Below are positions 1 to 7,875 of a stretch of 15,505 bases of DNA, in pieces (positions within the stretch are counted from its first letter, which is position 1; every line of letters starts with the position of its first letter). The stretch covers positions 1 to 15,505 of the forward strand of contig DRAO01000102.1 of the NCBI GenBank assembly GCA_011041825.1, given 5' to 3'. The notes under the pieces are model-generated. The model had not been told where the DNA came from, made no database searches, and saw nothing but the letters and a program-made list of their open reading frames with translations. The position numbers and the translations under genes are program-made. Origin of the DNA: Chloroflexota bacterium. Lineage in GTDB: Bacteria > Chloroflexota > Anaerolineae > SpSt-600.

Positions 1-45
1 ACTTAATCGTGGTCACATAAAAAGTGGGATTTTGTCCCGAAAAGA

Positions 46-94
46 GAGGTGTTTTTGTGGGCAACGGCTTCGCCGTTGCCCACAAAAACGCTTC
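46..94. repeat. Long near-perfect inverted repeat (hairpin H1)
   Basis: Perfect 18-bp arms GTTTTTGTGGGCAACGGC (51-68) and GCCGTTGCCCACAAAAAC (72-89) enclose a 3-base loop, TTC on the plus strand and GAA on the minus strand. Pairing continues imperfectly outward to about 46 and 94 with G:T and G:C pairs. T-rich sequence follows at 97-107. It could be a bidirectional terminator, but the A/T run lies inside the stem, so a palindromic repeat element is at least as likely. Confidence 0.85.
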
Positions 95-110
95 CTATTT
101 TCTTTTTTGC

Positions 111-151
111 CTCCACCGTGGGGCAACATTGCCAACCACGGTTAAATGGAG
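111..151. repeat. Bulged inverted repeat (hairpin H2)
   Basis: ACCGTGGGGCAA (115-126) pairs with TTGCC (129-133) and CCACGGT (136-142), leaving an AA bulge and a 2-base loop CA. An outer CTCC (111-114) can pair with GGAG (148-151). It is a further foldback structure in the lacI upstream region; its role is unknown. Confidence 0.6.
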
Positions 152-157
152 TGCTAC

Positions 158-196
158 CGACGAAGTCGCCGCACGAGGAAATACTCTCTTTTCCCT
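158..196. repeat. Dispersed repeat, copy A (related to 8669-8706)
   Basis: By eye these 39 bases align with 8669-8706 with one single-base gap and about 31 identities. Shared blocks are CGAAGTCGC, CGAGGAAA and the CTCTT/TTCC tail. A small stem CGAC-GAA-GTCG opens the repeat. Two similar non-coding copies 8.5 kb apart suggest a dispersed element family rather than gene remnants. Confidence 0.55.
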
Positions 197-208
197 TACC
201 CGGTAAAT

Positions 209-237
209 TTGACAAAATTTTCGTTTTGGGTTATAAT
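209..237 (+). promoter_or_regulatory. Consensus sigma-70 promoter of lacI operon
   Basis: TTGACA at 209-214 and TATAAT at 232-237 are separated by exactly 17 bases, a perfect housekeeping-type promoter. The predicted start of transcription near 244 lies inside the palindromic operator, about 26 bases before the lacI start codon. Confidence 0.9.
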
Positions 238-253
238 TCCCAAAACGTTTTGG
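222..253. promoter_or_regulatory. LacI-family operator overlapping -10 and +1
   Basis: The perfect 14-bp palindrome CCAAAACGTTTTGG (240-253) has the central CpG typical of LacI-family operators, where the hinge-helix leucine inserts. A second half-site CGTTTTGG at 222-229 also forms a 9-bp inverted repeat, CGTTTTGGG (222-230) with CCCAAAACG (239-247), spanning the -10 box. Binding would block RNA polymerase, so negative autoregulation by the adjacent regulator is the natural inference. Confidence 0.85.
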
Positions 254-269
254 AAAGGGGAAGGTCCCT

Positions 270-1289
270 ATGCCGGTAACCCTGAAGGATATAGCCCGGC
301 GTCTCAATATCTCAGTAACCACCGTCTCCAGGGCCCTTCACGGCTATGAAGATGTGGCGGAGGAGACCCGCCAGAAGGTGCTGGCCCTGGCAGAGGAGTT
401 GGGTTACCGGCCCCACATCCTGGCCCAACGCCTACAGAAGGGACGCACCGACACCATCGGATTCATCATCCCCACCTTTGGCCCCCGCTTTTCCGACCCC
501 TTCTTCAGCGAACTCCTGGCTGGAATAGGCAACGAGGCTGCCCGTCACGATTACGACCTCCTGGTCTCCACCTGCCCCCCCGATACCGTCGAGGAAGTCA
601 ATGCCTATGAGCAGTTCGTGATGGGACGCCGGGTGGATGGATTGCTCATCACCCGCACCCGGGTCTATGACCAGCGGATTGCCTATCTCCTTGAGAAAGA
701 ATTCCCCTTCGTGGCTTTCGGACGCAGCAAAGTCGAAGGTGATTTCTGTTACGTGGATGTAGATAGTGAAGAGGGCATCCGCCTTGTCACCCGCCATCTC
801 ATCGAGATGGGGCATCGGCGCATTGCCATGATCTTGCCTCCATCCGAATTGATGTTCTCGGTCTATCGCCGGATTGGATTCCAAAAGGCCTTGGAGAAAA
901 ACGGCTTGGAATTTGACGAAGAACTGGTGGAGGAAGGTGACCTCACGGAAAGAGGAGGATACGAGGCTGCCTTACGTCTGCTTGATAAGCCGCATCCTCC
1001 CACCGCCATCGTGGCTTGCAATGACCTTATGGCTGTGGGAGCAATAGGAGCAGCTCAGGAGCACAGGCTCAAGGTCGGGCGGGACATTGCCATAACCGGG
1101 TTCGATGATGTCCCTTTGGCTGAGCATACCGTGCCACCGTTAACCACCGTACGCCAGCCAGTTTATGAGATTGGCCGTCGCATCTGCCAGATGCTGATTT
1201 ACATCCTAGAAGGCAAACCACTTCCCCAACGTCAGGTCATCCTGAAGCCGAAATTGGTGATTCGGGAATCCAGCAACTTCCACCTTTAG
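270..1289 (+). CDS. LacI-family transcriptional regulator
   Basis: A 339-residue protein of normal LacI/GalR length. Residues 3-24 form the helix-turn-helix (VTLKDIARRLNISVTTVSRAL), and residues 45-57 form the hinge, with L55 in the AQRL position that intercalates operator CpG steps. From about residue 61 a periplasmic-binding-protein-like effector domain begins (TIGFIIPTF) and ends with the usual TTVRQP...IG region. The ATG at 270 follows a purine-rich GGGGAAGG and places the HTH at the N terminus. It sits directly downstream of a CpG-centred palindrome and upstream of a sugar ABC importer, so it most likely represses this operon and is relieved by the imported sugar or a derivative. The effector cannot be named. 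Confidence 0.95.
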   Translation: MPVTLKDIARRLNISVTTVSRALHGYEDVAEETRQKVLALAEELGYRPHILAQRLQKGRTDTIGFIIPTFGPRFSDPFFSELLAGIGNEAARHDYDLLVSTCPPDTVEEVNAYEQFVMGRRVDGLLITRTRVYDQRIAYLLEKEFPFVAFGRSKVEGDFCYVDVDSEEGIRLVTRHLIEMGHRRIAMILPPSELMFSVYRRIGFQKALEKNGLEFDEELVEEGDLTERGGYEAALRLLDKPHPPTAIVACNDLMAVGAIGAAQEHRLKVGRDIAITGFDDVPLAEHTVPPLTTVRQPVYEIGRRICQMLIYILEGKPLPQRQVILKPKLVIRESSNFHL

Positions 1290-1423
1290 AATGTCCAGCA
1301 CCCGCCCTTAATAAATCGGGGAAAATCCCTGGAAAGGAGGTGATGGCTCGTTCCTGAGGCTTTCCTTAGGGAAAGTTTGTTTCTCCTGAGAAGTAACAAA
1401 AAAACTTTAAGGAGGAGAGAGCT
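1290..1423 (+). promoter_or_regulatory. Leader between lacI and binding-protein gene
   Basis: I see no good -35/-10 pair here, so transcription probably continues from the lacI promoter. The leader holds an unusually long Shine-Dalgarno-like sequence, AAAGGAGGTGAT (1333-1344), with no start codon at a usable distance. It also has a small stem CTTTCC/GGAAAG (1360-1375) and a bulged hairpin TTTGTTTCTC/GAGA-AGT-AACAAA (1376-1400). The true ribosome site of the next gene, GGAGGAGA, is at 1411-1418. Confidence 0.45.
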
Positions 1424-2827
1424 ATGAGGAGACGAGTGCTATTAGTCCTAACCGCTACATTGCTGCTCGGTCTGCTGGCGGCCTGTGCCACACCGACCCC
1501 CCAGGTGATTAAGGAAACCGTCGTAGTCACCAAGGAAGTGCCTGTTGAAGTCACCAAAATCGTCGAAGTCACCAAGGTGGTGGAGAAGGAAGTCATGGTA
1601 ACCCCCACACCTGTGGATTACGGCAAGGTCGCCTTCATCTCCACCCAGTGCGTGCCTGTGGAAGAGGCCGAGAAGATGCGGGGCGTCATCCTGAAGGACT
1701 TCCCCGGCGAGGTGGAGTTCATCCCCGCTGACTACGCCACCTTCGAGGACACCGTGATGGCCGAGGTGAAGGCCGGCAAGGGCAAGATAAGCGTGATCGG
1801 CGCCCTGCACGGTCAGTTCCCCACCCTGGTGGCTGCTGGAGCTCTCCAGGACCTCTCCCACCTGGTGGATATGGCGAAGGAGCGGGGCACTCCCGATGCC
1901 TTCATCGAGCTCGGCAAGTACGGCACCGACAAGCAATACTTCATCCCCTGGATGCAGGCCACCTACATCCTCGCCGCCAACAAGAAGGCCCTGGACTACC
2001 TGCCTGAGGGAGCTGACCCCGAGAACCTGACCTGGGAGCAGTTCCGTGACTGGGCCAAGAACATCTACGAGGCCACCGGGGATAAGAAGCTCGGCTTCCC
2101 CGTCAACGGGCTGCTGCACCGCTTCCTGGAGGGTTACATCTATCCTTCCTACACCGGCGGGATGGTGACCACCTTCAAGACCTCCGAAGCGGTGGAGATG
2201 TGGAAGTTCATAAAGGATATGTGGCAGTACGTCCACCCCGAATCAATGTCCTACGAGTTTATGCAGGAGCCCTTGCTCTCTGAAGAGGTCTGGCTGGCCT
2301 GGGACCACACCGCCCGCTTGATCAACGCCTTCAAGGAGCGCCCCGATGACTTCCTGGCCCTGCCCGCTCCTTCCGGTCCCAAGGGGAAGGGCTTTATGCC
2401 GGTCGTCGTCGGCCTGGCTATGCCGGTGACCGCCCCCAACCAGAAGGGCGGTGAGGCGCTCATCGAATACCTGACCAGGCCCGAAGTTCAGATCACCACC
2501 CTGCGTGAGGTCGGCTTCTTCCCGATGATCAAGGTTGACTACCCGGGCTATGTGGCCAAGGGCATCAGGCTCCAGGGCGAAGCCGTATCCAAGCAGGCAG
2601 CTGCTCCCGATGCCATCCCCGCTATGCTGCCGGTGGGCCTCGGGCCTCGCTCGGGTGAGATCAACAAGATTTACCGTGACGCCTTCACCCGCATCGTCAT
2701 CAACAACGAGGACATCGAGACCGTGCTCAAGGAAGAAGCCGAGAAGCTCCAGACCCTGATGAACGAGACCGGCGCACCTTGTTGGCCGCCTGATCCGCCG
2801 AGCAAGGGAGCCTGCCAGGTGAAGTAA
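1424..2827 (+). CDS. Sugar ABC transporter substrate-binding lipoprotein
   Basis: A 467-residue extracytoplasmic solute-binding protein of the CUT1 (family 1, maltose-binding-like) type. The N terminus has an RRR-charged, hydrophobic lipoprotein signal with lipobox LAAC, C21 being the lipidated residue. Residues ~26-62 are a Val/Thr/Lys/Glu repeat linker ending in TPTP, typical of Chloroflexota lipoproteins; the two-lobed binding domain follows. The C-terminal tail contains two cysteines in a Pro-rich context (APCWPP...GAC), which might form a disulfide. The ATG at 1424 has an excellent GGAGGAGA 5 bases upstream. It lies directly ahead of two permeases and an ATPase. The ligand cannot be read from sequence; a mono- or oligosaccharide or polyol is likely from family and neighbours. 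Confidence 0.93.
   Translation: MRRRVLLVLTATLLLGLLAACATPTPQVIKETVVVTKEVPVEVTKIVEVTKVVEKEVMVTPTPVDYGKVAFISTQCVPVEEAEKMRGVILKDFPGEVEFIPADYATFEDTVMAEVKAGKGKISVIGALHGQFPTLVAAGALQDLSHLVDMAKERGTPDAFIELGKYGTDKQYFIPWMQATYILAANKKALDYLPEGADPENLTWEQFRDWAKNIYEATGDKKLGFPVNGLLHRFLEGYIYPSYTGGMVTTFKTSEAVEMWKFIKDMWQYVHPESMSYEFMQEPLLSEEVWLAWDHTARLINAFKERPDDFLALPAPSGPKGKGFMPVVVGLAMPVTAPNQKGGEALIEYLTRPEVQITTLREVGFFPMIKVDYPGYVAKGIRLQGEAVSKQAAAPDAIPAMLPVGLGPRSGEINKIYRDAFTRIVINNEDIETVLKEEAEKLQTLMNETGAPCWPPDPPSKGACQVK
1525..1575 (+). repeat. In-frame short repeats encoding the lipoprotein linker
   Basis: AGTCACCAA occurs at 1525-1533, 1549-1557 and 1567-1575, spaced by 24 and 18 bases, all in the same frame (VTK each time). 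This repetition underlies the VVVTKEV-like linker between lipid anchor and binding domain. The repeats look like slippage-expanded coding sequence kept for a flexible or extended tether. Confidence 0.7.
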
Positions 2828-2828
2828 A

Positions 2829-2872
2829 AGGGCCTCGTGCCCTAAGCAGGGGGAGGCTTTCGGGCCTCCCCC
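2829..2872 (+). promoter_or_regulatory. Intercistronic stem-loops after the lipoprotein gene
   Basis: Immediately after the stop codon come AGGGC/GCCCT (2829-2833, 2839-2843) and then a strong 9-bp stem GGGGGAGGC/GCCTCCCCC (2849-2857, 2864-2872) with loop TTTCGG. No T tract follows, so it is not a classical intrinsic terminator. Such structures between a binding-protein gene and its permeases are known in other ABC operons to stabilise upstream mRNA or partly attenuate downstream transcription. That role is inferred here. Confidence 0.6.
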
Positions 2873-2892
2873 ATCCCTCAACGGAGTTGGCT

Positions 2893-3777
2893 ATGAAATC
2901 AATGGCTATAGGGTTGAAACAGGTCCGTTTAAGACGGCTTAACCTAGAACCTTACATCCTCCTGCTACCTTCGATGGTCTACCTGGCGCTTTTCTTCGCC
3001 TGGCCGATGTTCCAGGCTTTTAGATTGGCCTTTCAAACTGATGACGGCCATCTTACCCTGTCCTATCTACAACGTATGTTTGGCGATGCAGCCTTTATAA
3101 AGGCGCTCCGTACTACTATCGTATTAGTTGTAAGCATCGTGCCTATCCAGTTCATCCTGGCGCTGACTATGGCCATCTTGGTGTCAGAGCGCTTGCGAGG
3201 GGCCGATTTGTTTGTGTACATCTATTCCATCCCCCTCGCCGTTTCCGACCTTGCGGCAGGCATCATCTGGTTCTCGATTTTCACCGAGCGAGGTTATCTT
3301 AACTCTTTGCTTTACAACCTGGGGCTCATACAGAAGCCTTTTCTCTTCCTTGACTATCGCACCCCCTGGCCTATCGTGGGCATCGTCCTGGCCGAGGTCT
3401 GGCGGGCCACCTCCATAGTCTTTGTCATCCTGGTGGCCGGATTGCAATCCATCCCTCGGGACTACATCGAAGCCGCCGAAATCTTCGGGGCCAACTGGTT
3501 CCAGAGGGTATGGAAGGTAATCCTGCCGCTTTTGCGCCCCAGCATCCAGACGGCGCTGATTTTGCGAACCATCCTGGCCGTCCAGGTCTTCGCCGTGGTG
3601 GTGGCCGTGGCTGGTCGGGGTGTGACGGTGCTGGCAGCTGAGGCCTATCGGTGGTACAGCGAGTACCGGAGCCCCCATATGGCCGCAGCTTATGCTATGT
3701 TCATCCTGGTTATCTCCTTGGCCAGCGCCTTCATCTACCTGCGCACCCTGCGGGTTAGAGAGGAGATGAGATTATGA
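2893..3777 (+). CDS. Sugar ABC transporter permease (MalF/UgpA type)
   Basis: A 294-residue integral membrane protein with about six hydrophobic segments, near residues 20-42, 73-97, 106-128, 160-183, 219-240 and 266-284. The binding-protein-dependent permease EAA loop is clear at residues ~193-212 (EAAEIFGA...VILPLL), the site that docks on the ATPase. I chose the ATG at 2893 because CGGAG at 2882-2886 lies 6 bases upstream; a TTG at 2887 overlaps that ribosome site. The gene overlaps the next permease by ATGA, implying translational coupling and a heterodimeric channel. Confidence 0.93.
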   Translation: MKSMAIGLKQVRLRRLNLEPYILLLPSMVYLALFFAWPMFQAFRLAFQTDDGHLTLSYLQRMFGDAAFIKALRTTIVLVVSIVPIQFILALTMAILVSERLRGADLFVYIYSIPLAVSDLAAGIIWFSIFTERGYLNSLLYNLGLIQKPFLFLDYRTPWPIVGIVLAEVWRATSIVFVILVAGLQSIPRDYIEAAEIFGANWFQRVWKVILPLLRPSIQTALILRTILAVQVFAVVVAVAGRGVTVLAAEAYRWYSEYRSPHMAAAYAMFILVISLASAFIYLRTLRVREEMRL

Positions 3778-4601
3778 GAAGGCTTGCACCTCCTCCCCGT
3801 TTGGTGGGACGGGGAACAATGTACCTGATGGCCTTGCTGATAGCGTTGTGGATACTTATACCTATATACCTCATAACGATGGCCGCCTTCAGTCCCAAAG
3901 ATGTAATTTACAGCTGGCCCAAGTCGCTGATGCCCCAGAGCTTCTCGTTGGAGACGCTGTTGTTCTTCCTTAACGCCTACGGCGTGCTGGCCTCCGTCCG
4001 CAACAGCGTCATCGTAGCCCTGTTAACCTTGGCCCTCTCCCTGGTGGTGGGAGCGCCAGCAGGATATGCCCTGGCCCGCTTTATCTTCCGGGGCAAGGAC
4101 GTTTACCGCCTTATGATTCTTTCCACCCGGGCCTTTCCCATCGTCATCCTCTCCATCCCCCTGGCGGTGGCCTTCATACGGTGGAATCTGTATGATACTG
4201 TGATCAGTGTGGCATTGGTGCACACAGCGATGGCCTTACCCACCACCATCCTGGTTACCAGCAGCGTCTTCATAGGGGTTTCCAAAGAACTGGAAGAGGC
4301 AGCTATGGTCCTGGGCTGTAACCGCCTGCAAGCATTCACCAAAGTGGCATTGCCCCTGGCACTGCCCGGTCTGGCTGCTTCAGCCATCTTCACTTTCGTG
4401 CTTTCCTGGAACGAGGTGTTCGCCGCCACCATATTAACCCTTTACAACCGAACGCTGCCTGCCCACCTGTTCGTGCAGTTGGCTGCATCACCTCTTCCCT
4501 TCCGCTTTGCCGGGGGCTTCTTCATCCTCGTCCCGGCCATCGTATTTATGTTTTTCGTCCGTCGTTATCTGTTCAATCTGTGGGGGATTACGCTCAAATA
4601 A
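3774..4601 (+). CDS. Sugar ABC transporter permease (MalG/UgpE type)
   Basis: A 275-residue membrane protein, the usual size for MalG-type CUT1 permeases. Hydrophobic segments lie near residues 17-38, 77-101, 112-133, 141-166, 200-220 and 246-264. The EAA loop is at about 175-195 (EEAAMVLGC...KVALPLALPG), followed by the SWNEVF motif (211-216) conserved in this class. Its ATG lies inside the stop of the preceding permease (ATGA at 3774-3777), with GAGGAG a few bases upstream. It should pair with that permease in the inner membrane. Confidence 0.93.
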   Translation: MRRLAPPPRLVGRGTMYLMALLIALWILIPIYLITMAAFSPKDVIYSWPKSLMPQSFSLETLLFFLNAYGVLASVRNSVIVALLTLALSLVVGAPAGYALARFIFRGKDVYRLMILSTRAFPIVILSIPLAVAFIRWNLYDTVISVALVHTAMALPTTILVTSSVFIGVSKELEEAAMVLGCNRLQAFTKVALPLALPGLAASAIFTFVLSWNEVFAATILTLYNRTLPAHLFVQLAASPLPFRFAGGFFILVPAIVFMFFVRRYLFNLWGITLK

Positions 4602-4652
4602 TGGGCAGCCCCCAGGTTACCAGCAACCGAAAATCTCTGAGAAGAGGTGCCT

Positions 4653-5744
<1,092 letters not shown>

Positions 5745-5765
5745 AACCCTGCCTTGGAGATGCTT

Positions 5766-6788
5766 ATGCTACGTGTTGGTCTCATCGGTTGCGGCAACAT
5801 CGGTTTGCGAGGACACCTCCCGGTTTACGCCCGCATTCCCGAGGCTGAGCTGGTAGCGGTATGCGATATTGTGGAGGAACGGGTTCAGGAAGCAGCCAGG
5901 CTCTCAGGGGCCACACCTTACACCGATTACCGGGAGTTGCTGGAGCGGGAAGACATCCAGATGGTGGACATCTGCCTTCCCACAGACCTCCACTCTCGGG
6001 CGGCCATTGATGCTATCGAGGCAGGCAAGCACGTCCTCTGCGAGAAGCCTATGGCCCACACCTTGGAAGCTGCCGAAGCTATGATAAAAGCCGTGCGGAG
6101 GAACGGCGTCAAGCTGATGATTGGACAGGTGCGCCGTTTCGACCACCGGTATGCGGCCATTAAAGCTCAGATTGATGCTGGGGATGTGGGGGAACCGGTG
6201 TTCATCAGGCGGGCAGAAAGGCAGTTTCTCCCCTTCCCCCCTGAGGCCTGGCACTGGAACCCCAAACGAGGCGGTGGGGTAATTTTGGACATCGGAGTGC
6301 ACATCACCGATATGTTCCGCTGGTTCTTCGGCGAAGACCCCACCGAAGTATACGCCGTGGCCCGTTCGGTGAGGGAAAATGCCCGGATAGCAGGCAGCTT
6401 CGACCACGCTATGATTACCTGCAAGTTTCCGGGAGGAAAGGTGGGCTTTGCGGAGATAAGCTGGGCCTATCCACAGGGGTTCGGTGGAGCCTTGTATGCC
6501 CACCTTGATATCGTGGGGACGGAGGGGAAAATTTCTTATTCCGAGAAAGATACCAACCCTATGCTGATTTACACCCAGGATAAGGGCCACCAGCTGCCCC
6601 GTTACTTCCGGTTTATGTCCACCACCGAATATGCCTTTGAGGAAGAGATACGCCATTTTGCCCGGTGTATCCTGGAGGATAAGGAACCCGCAGTGAGCAT
6701 CGAAGATGCTTACGCAGCTTTGGAAATCGCCTTGGCAGCCCAACGTTCCGCTGAAAATGGGGAGCCCGTTGAACTTGGTCGGCGGTGA
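5766..6788 (+). CDS. Gfo/Idh/MocA-family oxidoreductase 1
   Basis: A 340-residue NAD(P)-dependent dehydrogenase-like protein. The Rossmann motif GCGNIG (8-13), the CEKP motif (92-95, with the family lysine K94) and the GGGVILDIGVHITDM block (169-183; D175 and H179 in the active-site positions) are all present. The family oxidises or epimerises sugars and polyols such as glucose, inositol or amino sugars. The start at ATG 5766 is preferred because GGAG (5756-5759) is 6 bases upstream and the protein then opens directly with the nucleotide-binding strand. It begins 21 bp after the ATPase gene, so it probably acts on the imported compound; the actual substrate is unknown. Confidence 0.92.
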   Translation: MLRVGLIGCGNIGLRGHLPVYARIPEAELVAVCDIVEERVQEAARLSGATPYTDYRELLEREDIQMVDICLPTDLHSRAAIDAIEAGKHVLCEKPMAHTLEAAEAMIKAVRRNGVKLMIGQVRRFDHRYAAIKAQIDAGDVGEPVFIRRAERQFLPFPPEAWHWNPKRGGGVILDIGVHITDMFRWFFGEDPTEVYAVARSVRENARIAGSFDHAMITCKFPGGKVGFAEISWAYPQGFGGALYAHLDIVGTEGKISYSEKDTNPMLIYTQDKGHQLPRYFRFMSTTEYAFEEEIRHFARCILEDKEPAVSIEDAYAALEIALAAQRSAENGEPVELGRR

Positions 6789-6857
6789 ACCCCCAAAAGG
6801 GATAGCCATTTCTCCGATGAGGAGCTTTTTAGAACGAAAACTGAGGAGGCTGTAGCA

Positions 6858-7871
6858 TTGAAGGAAATCAACCTTGGCATCGTGAGCTTTGCTCACCCCC
6901 ATGCACCCCGCTATGCGGCAGCCATCGTTAATCACCCTTATATCAACCTGATAGGGATTGCGGGGTTAGGGGTTAATGCCTCACTGGCTCAGCAAACCGC
7001 ATCCCGGTATGGCGTGCCCTATTACGATGATTTCGCCGAACTCCTGGAGAAAGACGAACTGGCGGGAATATACGTGGGGACCGAACCCCGCCGACACCTG
7101 GAAGTGGTGCGGGAAGCCGCCACCCGTGGCAAACACATCCTCTGCGACAAGCCCATCGCCTTAACCCTGGAAGAAGCCGATGAGATTATCCGCATATGCC
7201 GGGAAGCAGGGGTTAAATTGATGGTCCCCTTTAACCCCCGTTTTCAACTTCCGGTGATGAAGGTGAAAGAGGCCCTCGACAGCGGCGAGGCAGGGGAGCT
7301 TATCTCCATCTTCGCCATCAAATACGGCAAACTACCCACGAAAATCCCCCTCCAGGCCGATTATAGCTGGTTAATTGACCCAGAGGAAGCCGGGGGTGGG
7401 GGGTTCTTGGACATCGGCATCCACGCCGTTGATGCCCTGCGGTGGCTGGCCGGAAGCGAAGCCCGCAGGGTTTACGCCCACATCGGGACGGTAATCCACA
7501 AAGGTTTGGCCCTTGACGACATCGGCACCTTAACTGTAGAATTTGCAAACGGCGTTGTGGGTACTCTGAGCGCCGGATGGGCCAACCCCGATGGTTATCC
7601 AACCTGGCTGGATGTTCGCTTTGAAATCCTGACCACGAAGGCGGCCTTCCTCATTGACAGCCCCTATCACGCCTATTGGTATTATGATTCAAAGGGCGCT
7701 AAAAGGTTATACTGGTGGCGCAGGGATGTGGATGGGCTGGTGGATGAATTTGCGAAGGCTATCTCGGAGGACCGGGAACCGGCTATAACCGGCGAAGATG
7801 CCAGGGCGGCGCTGGCCATCACGCTGGCAGCCTACGAATCGGCCCGCACGGGGAAGGTGGTGACGTTGTAA
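6858..7871 (+). CDS. Gfo/Idh/MocA-family oxidoreductase 2, atypical N terminus
   Basis: A 337-residue paralogue of the preceding gene, starting at TTG 6858 with a strong GAGGAGG 8 bases upstream. It keeps the family DKP motif (97-99), the GGGGFLDIGIHAVDALRW block (179-196; D185, H189) and typical length. The usual glycine-rich dinucleotide motif is replaced: after the first strand the sequence reads GIVSFAHPHA (7-16), with paired histidines and no GxGxxG. Subgroups of this superfamily with such an N terminus exist, so it need not be inactive, but cofactor binding may differ. A short stem CTCC/GGAG plus a T run (6812-6830) in the 69-bp gap is too weak to call a terminator. The two paralogues may catalyse successive redox steps or form a mixed complex. 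Confidence 0.9.
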   Translation: MKEINLGIVSFAHPHAPRYAAAIVNHPYINLIGIAGLGVNASLAQQTASRYGVPYYDDFAELLEKDELAGIYVGTEPRRHLEVVREAATRGKHILCDKPIALTLEEADEIIRICREAGVKLMVPFNPRFQLPVMKVKEALDSGEAGELISIFAIKYGKLPTKIPLQADYSWLIDPEEAGGGGFLDIGIHAVDALRWLAGSEARRVYAHIGTVIHKGLALDDIGTLTVEFANGVVGTLSAGWANPDGYPTWLDVRFEILTTKAAFLIDSPYHAYWYYDSKGAKRLYWWRRDVDGLVDEFAKAISEDREPAITGEDARAALAITLAAYESARTGKVVTL

Positions 7872-7875
7872 GCAT

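Larger units (their letters stand above)
1..208. other. Hairpin-rich non-coding region upstream of lacI
   Basis: I see no credible gene here; the short open frames run through inverted repeats and resemble no protein. The stretch holds consecutive foldback structures: a small one at 26-38 (GGGA/TCCC), a strong one at 46-94, a bulged one at 111-151 and a small GAA-loop one at 151-174. Only the last ~30 bp before the lacI promoter looks unstructured. It may be the 3' flank of an upstream gene outside the window plus inserted repeat elements. Confidence 0.6.

Noticed and set aside
46..107. Hairpin H1 as a simple intrinsic terminator
   Set aside because: The T/A runs are inside the stem and symmetrical; the next T-rich tract starts several bases after the stem. 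A repeat element explains it better, though a termination role cannot be excluded.
1343..1357. Leader peptide MARS after the strong Shine-Dalgarno at 1333-1344
   Set aside because: Spacing of 2 bases is too short for initiation, the peptide is four residues, and it has no attenuation-type codons.
1448..2236. 262-residue open frame on the minus strand across the lipoprotein gene
   Set aside because: Antisense shadow of a codon-biased gene; low-complexity His/Gly/Leu composition, no ribosome site, and the plus-strand protein is well supported.
6812..6830. CTCC/GGAG stem followed by TTTTT between the two oxidoreductases as a terminator
   Set aside because: Only a 4-bp stem, with a strong ribosome site for the next gene just downstream; likely chance.
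5904..6935. 343-residue open frame on the minus strand
   Set aside because: Spans most of oxidoreductase 1, the gap and the start of oxidoreductase 2; no recognisable motifs, while both plus-strand genes are clear family members.
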